64,000 bases of DNA from Colias croceus (taxonomy: Eukaryota > Arthropoda > Insecta > Lepidoptera > Pieridae), in contig NC_059568.1 in assembly GCF_905220415.1 (NCBI RefSeq), positions 8,618,001 to 8,682,000 of the forward strand, given 5' to 3'. The notes under the pieces are model-generated. The model had not been told where the DNA came from, ran no database searches, and was given only the letters and a program-made list of their open reading frames with translations. Below, piece by piece: positions 33,014 through 42,710 of the stretch. Position 1 is the stretch's first letter, and each line of letters opens with the position of its first letter. Both the position numbers and the translations under genes were made by a program.

Positions 33014-35959
33014 CTATTGCATGGCTAGATAATGAGCTTTCAATAGGGACTTAAAAGAACAAAGTGTTTGTGCACGTCGGATACTTTCCGGCAAGGCGTT
33101 CCAGAGCTGAATGGCACGAACAGTAAACGAATTGTCATAAAAGTTTGACCGATGGACAGGAGTACATAATAATAAAAGGTTGGAAGAACGAAGAGTGAGA
33201 GTGTGAGTAGAGCTAAGATAGTTAAAGTTGTTTTTTAAGTAGGACGGTGTTTTAGGGTGAAATAAAATACAATACAGGAGATGAAGAATGTGAGTATTCC
33301 GGCGGAAGCGAACGGGGAGCCAGTTTAATTTTGTTCTAAACTCAGAAATATGATCAAATTTACGTAATCCATAAATAAATCGTATACAAAAATTTTGAAG
33401 CTTCTCAAGGGTGTCTAGTTGGTATTCATGGAGATCTGGATAGGATGAATCGGCAAAATCAAGGAGAGGAAGGAGTAAAGAATGAGCTAACGCAATTTTC
33501 GTAGCGATCGGTAAAAAGTTTCGTAAGCGCCGTAGCGAGAACGCCGATGAGAAAACCTTTTTACGTACTTGTTTTATTTGCTCATCCCACGAAAAAGTTG
33601 GGTCAAGTATCAAACCAAGATTTTTTACTTGTGTGCTATATGGGATAGACACACCATCAACAACGATACTTGGTAAATCGGCCCAGTCGATTTTTGATAC
33701 GAGCTGTCTGCTTCCGAAAATAATAGCTTTGGTTTTAATTGGGTTAACTGTTAAACCGTAATGTTTACTCCATGAGACGATTGTCGCAAGATCAGCGTTT
33801 ACTTGAAAAATCGCTTCAGGTAGTTCGAGTAGTGATGCGTGTTTATATAATTGGAAATCGTCTGCATACATATGGTAGGGTGACTCAATATTTTTGGAAA
33901 TGGTGTTAATAAAAATGGAGAAAAGGAGGGGAGAGAGAACGCCGCCTTGAGGAACGCCAGCAGTAACATTGCACCAAGATGAGGAAATTTCCTCAATCTG
34001 TATACGTTGCCGACGTCCCCTTAAGTAGCTATGTACCCAATCGATAGCCGATGCAGATAAATTAAGGGACCGCAGTAAAGCCAGCAATATGTCGTGATCG
34101 ACCGTATTAAAAGCGTTACTAAAGTCCAGCAACGTTAGAATTGTGAGCTGCTTATTGTCAAAACCTCGCCGGATGTCGTCAGTGATTTTGATAAGTGCAG
34201 TGGTCGTACTGTGACCGGGACGGAAACCAGATTGGAAAGGATTAAGGAGATTATTGGAGTTAAGGAAAATACTCAATTGCTCTTGAACCAGTCGTTCGAG
34301 AACCTTAGAGAGAAATGGAAGGATGGCAATGGGTCGGTAATCAGATGTAGTGGAAGGGTTAGGAATTTTTGGGAGAGGTATAATGTGAGCACTTTTCCAA
34401 TCATCAGGAAATATGCCAGATGCAATGGAAAAATTTAGGATATGTGTGATAGTAGGAATGATTATAGGGAGGATTGGAATGATCATGTTCCGACCAATGC
34501 AGTCACTACCGACGGCCTTTGAAGTGATTGACAATATGCTTTTCTTAACACTACACTCGGTAAAACGATTGAATACAAAAGGAGGAAAGCTGGGATGGGG
34601 TAGGTTATTTAGGTAGGATAGTGTATAAGATTTAAGGGTAGGATGGAAATCTGAGGGAGGATTAGAAAAATGGGAATTGAGAACATTGGCCTGGGTTGAA
34701 TTAAGACAAGGATTATGTTGGGATCTGCCAATTCCAAGAGATCTGAGGAATTTCCAAGTTTTAGAAGGATCACCATTGTCAACCGACTTAGATATATAAA
34801 GTCGTTGAGCATCCCTACACAAAGTATTGCAGCGGTTTCGAATTCGATTAAATTTTTCACGATTTATATCCGAGTTAGACAACTTTAATTTAGTCTTTGC
34901 ACGCGCCTTCTTCCGTAAAAGTGATTTAAGGTTGTCGGTCATCCAAGGGGCAGGCAGGTGCTTCAATTTAACTGGACGCATAGGAGCATGTGAATCATAA
35001 AGTTGAAGAATTAATGAATTAAAAAGTGACACTTTATCATTGATGGTTTCAGCAGATGAAACTACCGACCAGTCCATGTTTATTGCGTCTTCGCACAAGC
35101 GCTCAGCATTAATTTTACCGAAATTACGTTGCAAAATAATCTTAGGTTTCAATTTAGGAAGTTTTAATTTATAAGAAAGGAAAATAAGGTCATGAAAGGA
35201 AAACATGTCAGCTGAACACTGTCCGTGCTCGGCGACATGCGTTGGGGAGGAAACAATGATGAGATCAAGGAGGGATGGGGTACAGTTGGGAGAGGAATGG
35301 GTAGCCTGTAAAGGGAGGATTTTAAGATTATAGGAATCAACTAAATTTATAAGCTTATTACTACGATGATCACCCTTGAGTAAGCAGGTGTTAAAATCTC
35401 CCATAAATATAATATGATTATAAAGAGGAGAAAAGGATTCAAGGATCTGGTCGAAGGATTGGAAATAGTTAACAGAGAGGTTAGGGGAGTAGAAGACGCC
35501 TAGAAGGATTTTAGAGTTGGAAGAAGTTATTTCGACAAGGAGATGTTCAGCTGCATCGCTAGGTGGCGGCTGAGGGGAGGAGCTGACAATAGTGTAAGGA
35601 ATGTGAGAACGTAAGTAAATTGCAACCCCTCCTCCGGTCCGACCCATGCGATCGTTCCTTATTAACTGAAATCCTGGAAGACTATAAGAAGAGGAAGGAA
35701 GACAGGGTTTGAGCCAGGACTCTGAAATTAATATGGCATGTACAGGATGGGAGTCAAAGGTAGCAAGGAGGTCAGGGTAGTGTGCCGGAATACTCTGGGC
35801 ATTTATATGAATTACATTAAAGTTATTAGGTTGATTGGAGAATAGAGAGGAAATGTAAGGAGAAGAAGAGGAAGTCAAACTATTAAAACTGTCGCTTTCT
35901 GAACCATTTGAAGAGAGTGAAAAAAACGCTTCGCTTTCCGTGCTATCATTTAAAGCCAT
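33014..35959 (-). CDS. LINE ORF2: endonuclease plus reverse transcriptase, intact
   Basis: 981 residues. The N-terminal APE-type endonuclease spans about 48-270, with NVIHINAQSI (48-57), LISESWL, RTGGGVAIYLR, the metal-site GDFN (about 187-190), SLLDLIIVSS and a terminal SFHDLIFLSY histidine. Reverse transcriptase covers about 500-800: YRPIAILPFLSKVLERLVQE, GFRPGHSTTTAL, LLDFSNAFNTVDHD (about 610-623), AGVPQGGVLSPLLFSIFIN and catalytic YADD (about 698-701). The C-terminus ends FKSLLKAHYLAMQ. No RNase H domain and no stops or frameshifts. Encodes target-primed reverse transcription of its own RNA. Confidence 0.93.
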   Translation of the reverse strand: MALNDSTESEAFFSLSSNGSESDSFNSLTSSSSPYISSLFSNQPNNFNVIHINAQSIPAHYPDLLATFDSHPVHAILISESWLKPCLPSSSYSLPGFQLIRNDRMGRTGGGVAIYLRSHIPYTIVSSSPQPPPSDAAEHLLVEITSSNSKILLGVFYSPNLSVNYFQSFDQILESFSPLYNHIIFMGDFNTCLLKGDHRSNKLINLVDSYNLKILPLQATHSSPNCTPSLLDLIIVSSPTHVAEHGQCSADMFSFHDLIFLSYKLKLPKLKPKIILQRNFGKINAERLCEDAINMDWSVVSSAETINDKVSLFNSLILQLYDSHAPMRPVKLKHLPAPWMTDNLKSLLRKKARAKTKLKLSNSDINREKFNRIRNRCNTLCRDAQRLYISKSVDNGDPSKTWKFLRSLGIGRSQHNPCLNSTQANVLNSHFSNPPSDFHPTLKSYTLSYLNNLPHPSFPPFVFNRFTECSVKKSILSITSKAVGSDCIGRNMIIPILPIIIPTITHILNFSIASGIFPDDWKSAHIIPLPKIPNPSTTSDYRPIAILPFLSKVLERLVQEQLSIFLNSNNLLNPFQSGFRPGHSTTTALIKITDDIRRGFDNKQLTILTLLDFSNAFNTVDHDILLALLRSLNLSASAIDWVHSYLRGRRQRIQIEEISSSWCNVTAGVPQGGVLSPLLFSIFINTISKNIESPYHMYADDFQLYKHASLLELPEAIFQVNADLATIVSWSKHYGLTVNPIKTKAIIFGSRQLVSKIDWADLPSIVVDGVSIPYSTQVKNLGLILDPTFSWDEQIKQVRKKVFSSAFSLRRLRNFLPIATKIALAHSLLLPLLDFADSSYPDLHEYQLDTLEKLQNFCIRFIYGLRKFDHISEFRTKLNWLPVRFRRNTHILHLLYCILFHPKTPSYLKNNFNYLSSTHTLTLRSSNLLLLCTPVHRSNFYDNSFTVRAIQLWNALPESIRRAQTLCSFKSLLKAHYLAMQ

Positions 35960-36528
35960 GAAGAAAATAATAAATAATTAATATCAAAAATAATAATCTT
36001 AAAATATATGTATATATATATAGTAATAAAAAAATATATATTATATATATAAAATATAGTAATAATAAGTCTAAGTTTATTATCCAATAATCTAACATGA
36101 CCTTTACCACCAGTTATTATATACCGAATTTAACACACTACTTGTGTAATTTACAATTCAAATGTCCAAAGCACTAGTATCCGTGACAACTATAAGAATA
36201 TAAGAATGACACGAATTGTCATTGTCATAATTATGTCACAACAAATTACAAAAACAAAGGAACCTACATTAATAATTACAATGTGAAATTTTAATTTAAA
36301 ATTACCTTAAAATTTAACAACATATACAGCTAAAATACAGCTAAAAGTTACTTGAAGAAAAGAGACGTTCACACTATTTCAAGAAGCAAGAAGTTAAAGT
36401 AGTGAATACCGAAACATAGAAATATTTTGAAATGAGATATTAAATATTATAATACAGTGATAAAACAACTACCAATTTAGAGTCTAACAAGTGAAGTCAA
36501 AATGCAATAAAAGAGTACATAATGCAAT

Positions 36529-37281
36529 CTACTTAACTCTACCGAACCTCTTGGGTCTTGAATTAGGCATCTGTTTTGAGTTAGTGGAAGTAGAAGCCGA
36601 GCCAGAAGAACCCCCAGCAGCAGAAGGGATGCCATCAAGTTCAGCCATCATTGTGACCTTGTGTCTTGTTCCATCTGTGGTTTGCACAATAATATGACCG
36701 TCTCTGGTCCAGCAATTGGATACACCAAAGCGAGATCTTGCCGAAATAAAGACATCATGTCTTTCTTTGATCAGGAATTCGGATAATGTATAACCACTAC
36801 CCTTCAAAGAAGTTTTTGAGAACCATATGGTGTCCCGCACAGAAACATCTTTAAACTTTATGATGATCGGTCTGGGCTTATCTGACTTAACAGCTCCTAA
36901 ACGGTGGCACCGGGAAATAGCTTCTTGTTGAAAATGCGGGACTTTTAAATGATCTGTTACAACTTTGGATACAAGACTGGAAGGGTTTTCCTTTACTGCT
37001 TCTGGCACTCCATGAATCAGCAACATTTTTCTCCGACTTCTCATCTCCCATTTAATGTATTGGTTAGAGAGGAACTCAATTTGGGATTGTAAAGTATGGA
37101 GAGAAGATATGACAAAGGAGCGAAAGCTATTGAACTCCGCCGCTAATCTTGAAGTGGGGCTGGCAGATGCAGGTTGAGGATTGTTAGTGCTGTTGACATT
37201 CTGCAGCTCTCTTTGAAATTCAGCCATTTTCTCATTGAACAACGCTGCCATTTCAGCCATTGAGTGTTTGACGGATTCCAT
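36529..37281 (-). CDS. LINE ORF1: coiled-coil RNA-binding protein
   Basis: 251 residues from MESVKHSMAEMAALFNEKMA. An N-terminal coiled coil (MAEMAALFNEKMAEFQRELQ; a second short one near LHTLQSQIEFLSNQY) is followed by an RRM-like region of the Transposase_22/L1 ORF1 type (RRKMLLIHGVPEAV, SRCHRLGAVKSDKPRPIIIK, FSKTSLKGSGYTLSEFLIKE) and a basic, Ser-rich tail. The reading frame stays open 39 codons upstream, but the chosen ATG at 37281-37279 starts the family-like region. It probably packages the LINE RNA. Confidence 0.85.
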   Translation of the reverse strand: MESVKHSMAEMAALFNEKMAEFQRELQNVNSTNNPQPASASPTSRLAAEFNSFRSFVISSLHTLQSQIEFLSNQYIKWEMRSRRKMLLIHGVPEAVKENPSSLVSKVVTDHLKVPHFQQEAISRCHRLGAVKSDKPRPIIIKFKDVSVRDTIWFSKTSLKGSGYTLSEFLIKERHDVFISARSRFGVSNCWTRDGHIIVQTTDGTRHKVTMMAELDGIPSAAGGSSGSASTSTNSKQMPNSRPKRFGRVK

Positions 37282-37650
37282 AGTGATGAGATTCAGAAAT
37301 GATGTTATTACAGTAGTGTTGAAATGTTGAAAATTTATGTAAGGAAAGTGAACTAGTGGGCAAAGGCACAAATTTAACACATAGAGGTAAGAAAACAACT
37401 GTAATTATGTATATAAAACGAATTTAAATACAAGAGCTTTCAAAAAAACGTGTTTCTACTTTTTGCTCCTACCCTCGAAAAAAAAAAGATGAGCGCGATG
37501 CGATTAGATGAGTGACTAGAAATACAGAAAGGGCGACTCTAAAATTAAAGATAGAAACGTTTTTTCCAATAATTGAGGAATTCACATAACGTGCTAGGTA
37601 CTAAAAAGTTTATTTTGAGCAGAGTTTCTTAAGCTGTTTTATTTAATGTT

Positions 37651-38180
37651 TATTTAGAAGTTAGCACACACATAAATTTGGCAATTAGTTTCGATTTGCG
37701 ATAGTACTATTATAGTGCATGAAACACTAAGCTTTTGCATGACTGCACCAATCTAAGCGGTCCTAATGCATGCCAGTCTATCAGCTATCAGCATGTAGTT
37801 TGCATGTCATTTATTTCAATCATCGATCTACACGATCATTTATGCATAACACCATGTAACAATATCTTTATGTCTATGAACCACATTTGACTATTTAATA
37901 AAAAAAAAAATAATAATTTTGCTCCAAAAAAATAAAATAAATGAGTGAGGTAACGCAATGCGAAATTCAAAATCTTTCCTGGTGATTCTCTGTCCTTGCA
38001 ATTTCCGTAAGAAAAACTAAAAAATAATGGTCTTTACTTTTTTGATATAAAATAATAACCTAAGAAACGTTAAATGTGTATTCGGATATCCGCCTAAATA
38101 GACTAGATTCTAGAAGGTTGTCTGGAAAGTTTATAAATTTTCATTCCATATTTAGAAGTTAGCACACACATAAATTTGGC
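37651..38180 (+). mobile_element. Non-autonomous insertion flanked by a 32 bp direct repeat
   Basis: Direct repeats 37651-37682 and 38149-38180 (both begin TATTTAGAAGTTAGCACACA) bracket about 466 bp. The inside starts near TTTCGATTTGCGATAGTACT and ends CATTCCA. It is about 97% identical by eye to 45193-45655, where the element extends further 5-prime. So this copy is 5-prime truncated, and the 3-prime end has no poly(A). No ORF. Confidence 0.75.
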
Positions 38181-38404
38181 GATGCGCGCACGCACACAAG
38201 TGCATTGATTCTGGCGGTGTTTACGATTTAGGAAATTTTCAAAGACATTTTCAAATGAATGCTATTATTTTTATTTTATTTTCTTTGACAATAATGTTTC
38301 AAATGTACCTTTGGTTTAATATCTAGATCTTAATTTTAAATTTTGGCTGGTCATTGAAAACTAACCCTGTATATACTTAGCCTATATTACTCGTGGATAA
38401 TGTA

Positions 38405-39708
38405 ACGGGTCCGCCAAATAACATTTTTTTTTTTTAAATGCTATTAAAAAAAAACTACTAAATATTTTTTCAAATTTCTTTTTTTATTTGAAAGTACAAT
38501 CCTTCCGGTTAATGATGGAATATAATTTCATTCAAATGGCTGCCTCGGCTGGCCATGCAGTACCCTACACGATCGGTCCAATTTTTGAGTACATTATCGA
38601 CTGTGTGCAGCTGTATTTCACCAATGGCTTCACGAATATTGTCCTTTAAAGCGTCAATTGTCTCTGGCTTGTCGGCGTAACACTTATCTTTGACGGCACC
38701 CCACAAATAATAGTCCAACGGTGTCAAATCGCAGCTCCGAGGTGGCCAAACGACATCAGCTCTGCGGCTGATAATGCGATTTTCAAAAACAGGGCGCAAA
38801 ACATCAAGTGTAGCGTCGGCTGCGTGGCACGTTGCGCCGTCCTGTTGAAACCAAATGTTGCCTATATCCTCCTCTTCAATTTCTGTGAACAAAAACTCGT
38901 TCAACATGGCCCGATAACGATCGCCATTGACTGTAACGGCGCCACCTTGCTCATTTTCGAAGAAAAATGGCCCAATTATGCCTCTGGACCAAAATCCGCA
39001 CCAAACAGTGACTCGTTTTGGGTGCACCGGCTTTTCAATGAATGCGTGCGGGTTTTCTGTGCCCCAAATGCGACAATTCTGCTTGTTTACATACCCGCCA
39101 AGTTCGAAATGAGCTTCATCTGAAAAGATGATTTTTTTGGCAAAATCCGCATCTTCTGCAAGTCGATCGCAGGCCCACTTAGCGAAGCGAAAACGCATTG
39201 GATGGTCAGTTGGCTTCAACTCCTGAACCAATTGGATTTTGTACGGCGTCATACCAAGGTCTTTACGCAAAATTCGTCTCAATGATGTCTCCGAAATGTC
39301 TAATTGTTGAGAACGACGGTGAACTGATGTTGATGGCGTTTCACGCACACTATCGGCCACAGCAGCAATATTCTCGGGTGTACGCACTGTTTTTGGCTTT
39401 TCACGCGTTGGTTTATCGATGAGGATGCCAGTTTCTTTCACTTTTTTCACAAGGTAACGAACATACGGAGCTGACGGTGCTTCATTTCTTCCAAAATCCG
39501 TACGCAATTTTCGCACACATTCTGCAACATTACCATGATTTTCAAAGTAATGTCGCAATATTTCCCAGCGTTGTTCAAGCGTATACACAACCATATTCGT
39601 TCAGCGGAAGGATAAAACTAATTATCTGTCAAATTAGGCATGAGCTAAGTGTTGCCATTCACGAAATAAGCACTAGTTGAAAAAAAAAAAGTTAGATGGC
39701 GGACCCGC
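38405..39708 (-). mobile_element. Mariner-family transposon (DD41D), apparently intact
   Basis: Inverted ends share CGGGTCCGCC followed by (A/T)NNTAAC and T-tracts: left end from 38406, right end back from 39707. One transposase ORF fills the element. The left flank ends ...GGATAATGTA and the right flank continues (G)CTTTCGAATGGTGAAAGAA, reading as one interrupted lepidopteran repeat, so it sits inside an older repeat. The TA duplication on the right seems lost. Confidence 0.88.
38509..39594 (-). CDS. Mariner-like transposase, DD41D type
   Basis: 361 residues. N-terminal helix-turn-helix pair (MVVYTLEQRWEILRHYFENH; SVHRRSQQLDISETSLRRIL). Catalytic residues: first D in IFSDEAHFELGGY, second D in WFQQDGATCHAA, third D in RSCDLTPLDYYLWG, with 41 residues between the second and third. 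That spacing defines the DD41D mariner group (rosa-like) from general knowledge. There are no stops or frameshifts, so the protein could be functional. Cut-and-paste transposase acting on the flanking inverted repeats at TA sites. Confidence 0.92.
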   Translation of the reverse strand: MVVYTLEQRWEILRHYFENHGNVAECVRKLRTDFGRNEAPSAPYVRYLVKKVKETGILIDKPTREKPKTVRTPENIAAVADSVRETPSTSVHRRSQQLDISETSLRRILRKDLGMTPYKIQLVQELKPTDHPMRFRFAKWACDRLAEDADFAKKIIFSDEAHFELGGYVNKQNCRIWGTENPHAFIEKPVHPKRVTVWCGFWSRGIIGPFFFENEQGGAVTVNGDRYRAMLNEFLFTEIEEEDIGNIWFQQDGATCHAADATLDVLRPVFENRIISRRADVVWPPRSCDLTPLDYYLWGAVKDKCYADKPETIDALKDNIREAIGEIQLHTVDNVLKNWTDRVGYCMASRGSHLNEIIFHH

Positions 39709-39812
39709 TTTCGAATGGTGAAAGAATTTTTAAAATCGGTCCAGTAGTTTATGATACTATTCATTACAAACAAACAAAGTTTTCCTCTTTATAATATTAG
39801 TGTAGATTAAAC
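39709..39812 (+). repeat. Right half of repeat interrupted by mariner
   Basis: CTTTCGAATGGTGAAAGAAT, AAATCGGTCCAGTAGTTT and the tail CCTCTTTATAATATTAGTGT are typical of a lepidopteran dispersed repeat. The left half is probably 38365-38404. Confidence 0.6.
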
Positions 39813-39844
39813 AATAAAATAGAGACAAATGGTAAATTATTTTT

Positions 39845-39935
39845 CTGTATTTTGATTTTTCAAAAGCACTTCTCAGTAGGTAAAGTCTAGTTGAATAAAT
39901 AAATGTTTGTATTTGAGTTTGAGTTTGAAACAAAT
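39845..39935 (+). repeat. LINE 3-prime tail, plus orientation
   Basis: CAAAAGCACTTCTCAGTAGG, GTCTAGTTGAATAAATAAAT and (TTTGAG)n match the 3-prime UTR of the LINE at 25.9-28.0 kb in the opposite orientation. No coding sequence left. Confidence 0.6.
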
Positions 39936-39993
39936 ATTTATATTCCTAAAAATTTCCCGATTTTGTTTTATCAGTCGCAACTTTTAATGTAAA

Positions 39994-40250
39994 CTAGCTT
40001 CCGCCCGCGACTCCGTCCGCGCGGACAAATAAAGATTTATTTTTTTCTACGTATTTTCCAGGATAAAAACTATCCCAATTTATGCCCAGGATAATAAGGT
40101 ATAATTATACTAAGTTTCATCGAAATCGAACCGTTAGTTTGTGTAACACGTGATGCCTGATACAGACTGATACAGAATTTTTTTTAATAACATATTTGGG
40201 TTTGGTATCGATACAGTAACACCTCCTCTTATTTATTTTTCAAAATATTT
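39994..40250 (+). repeat. Dispersed repeat copy 1 of a tandem pair
   Basis: CTAGCTTCCGCCCGCGACTC head, shortened body, TTTCATCGAAATCGAACCGT and the TTTGGGTTTGGTATCGATAC tail. Followed directly by a second, longer copy. Confidence 0.7.
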
Positions 40251-40254
40251 TTAA

Positions 40255-40579
40255 CTAGCTTCCGCCCGCGACTCCGTCCGCGCGGATGTCGGTCTTTGCG
40301 TGGATGGTTTATTTCTCCATTTTGAGTAACTCGGACAATGACATCTTATAAATATCTATTGGACCCAAATACGGCTAGGTCTATAATAATACGCAACGTG
40401 TGTTCGCGGTACCTACTACAGAACAACGTCTATGGATAACTCAAAAATTGAGATTAATTTTTTTTCTACGTATTTTTCCAGGATAAAAAGTATCCTATTT
40501 TACGCCCAGGATAATAAGGTATAATTATACCAAGTTTCATCGAAATCGAACCGGTAGTTTTCACGTGATGTCTTCACAT

Positions 40580-40624
<45 letters not shown>

Positions 40625-40680
40625 AAATTTTTTAATCACATATTTGGGTTTGGTATCGATCCAGTAACACCCCCTGCTAG
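40255..40680 (+). repeat. Dispersed repeat copy 2 with (CAGA)n
   Basis: Long form, nearly the same as 19731-20135, with an expanded (CAGA)n of about 10 units at 40580-40622. Confidence 0.78.
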
Positions 40681-41129
40681 TTATTTTTTCAATATTTTTA
40701 ATGTACAGAATTGACCCTTCTACAGATTTATTATATGTATAGATGTACAGAATTAACCCTTCTCCGGATTTATTATATTATGTATAGATAATGGTAATGG
40801 TACGGAAGCTAGCAACGTTTTAAAAAAAGTCATTTTAGTATATTTGGGTTTTTGATATAGTTTCTCTTGCTATTTCGGTTAGAGTCCGGGCTGTCTGGCT
40901 GGCGGTAGTGGTTGCGTTTAGTAGTGCGCACAGGAAAATATACTTAACTTTTTTTAGTCATTTATTAACGCGTAATTTTTAAGCTTTTGCCTTTAGATAG
41001 ATCCATCAGACCTAAGTTGTTTATTGCAAGACCTTTTTTTTCGTTCTTAAATCGAACACAATTTTTTATTTCAAAATAATTAAAATGTCATCGAAATAAG
41101 TGAAATTACATCAAGTACATTGGTCATAT
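40681..41129. other. Intergenic stretch with short tandem duplication
   Basis: TACAGAATTGACCCTTCTAC... at 40704 recurs as ACAGAATTAACCCTTCTCCG at 40745, a diverged 41-45 bp duplication. Nothing else recognised. Confidence 0.45.
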
Positions 41130-41740
41130 TTTGATTTTGTAGATCACAATATACTTCTAAACAAATTGGAAGATTGTGGAGTAAGAGGGATACCTTTGAA
41201 GTTACTATATAACATCATATCTTAGAGATAGAATTCAATGTACACAGATTACCAGACTATGCATGAGGAGTAAAACTGAAGTATCATACATGTCATCCAA
41301 TAGGAGTGTTCTGTATGGAGTTCCTCAGGGAAGTGTTCTGAGACCCCTACTATTTCTTGTCTACATTAATGACCTGCCATATGCCACAAACAGTGCTAAC
41401 AGCATATCATGTCATGTCATGGGTATGGTGCATCACGATTAAGATATGGCATAATTTTTTGGGGAAATGCCTCTAAGGGCGGCCGTACACGGACCGCTTC
41501 AAGCAGTTGAGACCGACCGCGACAGCGGCGGCTCGAGCAGTTAACAACCGACGGCTCGAGCCGTCAACGACCGACCGCTCGAGCCATCCGTGTACGGCGC
41601 TCAGCCGTTAACTGCTCGAGCGGTCCGTGTGCGGCCGCCCTAACATAAAAAACTATTTATAGCCCAAAAAAGCTGTATTCGATCAATTAGAGAACTGAAA
41701 GCTGTAGACCCTATCCACACCCCGGACACTCAATACAAAA
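41130..41740 (+). mobile_element. Decayed LINE fragment, interrupted by a MITE
   Basis: Plus-strand pieces: DFVDHNILLNKLEDCGVRGI at about 41142-41205, then in another frame VLYGVPQGSVLRPLLFLVYI with NDLPYATNSA at about 41305-41395, then RLRYGIIFWGNAS up to 41474, resuming NIKN after the MITE and KKAVFDQLEN. Stops and frameshifts throughout and the YADD region deleted. An inactive Jockey/CR1-like relic. Confidence 0.7.
41477..41640. mobile_element. 164 bp GC-rich MITE with TAA duplication (PIF/Harbinger-like)
   Basis: Ends GGGCGGCCGTACACGGACCG and the reverse complement GGGCGGCCGCACACGGACCG, with further inverted GCTCGAG/CGGTC words inside. TAA at 41474-41476 and 41641-41643 is the target duplication. 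Removing the MITE restores the LINE reading frame (GNAS/NIKN). A 3 bp TAA duplication and GGGCG-type ends suggest the PIF/Harbinger superfamily. Confidence 0.82.
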
Positions 41741-42298
41741 TTATCGTTTTGACAGTCACACTGTAGAGACTGCAAATGTGTGTGTTAACGCTTTATGGTT
41801 GGCACATTTTTGACTAGCGTAAAAAAAAAATTCGCGTTTTTTCTGATGAAATACATCCGTAAACAGCACAATATCTAACCATTTTCTACGAAAAACGATA
41901 ATCACAAATCCAAAATAATAAAATTACTTTAAGTCAATTTGATTAATGTTGTCAATCTTCGTTGCGTATCGTTAGAAAAATATGGACCATTTTATGTCTG
42001 ATCGTGCGGGGTGAGGTAAGTGTTTAATTTTGGCGGGAGGCGGAGAGTGTCCGTTCTGTAGCGTTTAGCTACTATTATGTATTCTGTGCCCTATCTTAAA
42101 AAATTAAAATTATTGACACTGACATCTATATACATTTTTGAAATAGCGCTCCACGTAAAACGCCACCCTGAAGTATTCACAAAAGTGTTGAGTGAACCCA
42201 CAAAATCGTGACCTGCTGCAAGTAGGTACGTTTCAACGTTAAAACTGCCTTATATCAAAAAAGCGTATTTGTAACTCCAATAATTATTTATAATAATT

Positions 42299-42710
42299 AG
42301 TAATTACCACTTGATGGACCTAGCAACTTCCAGGATTTTCTTGGTAGACATCACTATCCCACATGACGACAATCTTGTTAAGGCCGATTCAGATAAACGG
42401 CTCAAATATCTGGATCTGGCGCATGAGGTTGTCGAGATGTGGGGCGGTGTGTCTGCCGAGATAATCCCCATAGTTGTGTCCACCAATGGGCTGATTCCTT
42501 CCTCCTTAAAACAATATTTAAGGAGGTTGGATTTACCGGTAAAGCCCATGACAGTGGGGATACAGCGGGCAGTCCTGCTGGACAACGCTCGGATAGTCCG
42601 CAGGTTTCTCACTCAATCGCCCTAGGCTCCGGCCGTCTGGCCACTCAGCCGGAGTTGTTTAAAACACCGCCGCGAGGCGAGATACTTGCCCCCCCAAGTA
42701 ATTACCACTT
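42299..42710 (+). mobile_element. 5-prime-truncated LINE 3-prime end with perfect 14 bp duplication
   Basis: AGTAATTACCACTT at 42299-42312 and 42697-42710 flanks a 384 bp insert. It holds the last about 100 codons of a reverse transcriptase (plus strand) and a short GC-rich 3-prime UTR ending TACTTGCCCCCCC. Perfect duplication and good coding sequence point to a recent insertion. Confidence 0.8.
42311..42625 (+). CDS. LINE ORF2 C-terminal domain fragment
   Basis: 104 residues: SRIFLVDITIPHDDNLVKAD, KYLDLAHEVVEMWGGVSAEI, IPIVVSTNGLIPSSLKQYLR, VLLDNARIVRRFL. This is the post-RT terminal domain of LINE reverse transcriptases (the region with IPIVISTNGLIP). The catalytic core is absent; the apparent start codon comes from the junction with flanking DNA. 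Confidence 0.72.
   Translation: MMDLATSRIFLVDITIPHDDNLVKADSDKRLKYLDLAHEVVEMWGGVSAEIIPIVVSTNGLIPSSLKQYLRRLDLPVKPMTVGIQRAVLLDNARIVRRFLTQSP

Larger units (their letters stand above)
32645..37400 (-). mobile_element. Full-length two-ORF LINE (CR1/L2-like group)
   Basis: Minus-strand order: 5-prime region, ORF1 (37281-36529), 569 bp spacer, ORF2 (35959-33014), then a 3-prime UTR with the conserved stem-loop at 32737-32782. It ends in AATAAAGAGTTATAAATAAA and an (AAAT)n tail at about 32645-32672. Both ORFs are open over their full length. The 5-prime end is not marked by a clear duplication; about 37400 is an estimate and it could reach about 37560. Confidence 0.85.

Noticed and set aside
39198..39680. 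Plus-strand ORFs opposite the mariner
   Set aside because: Shadows of the transposase frame on the minus strand.
42304..42612. 102-codon minus-strand ORF
   Set aside because: It is the antisense shadow of the plus-strand LINE C-terminal domain, which has recognisable motifs.
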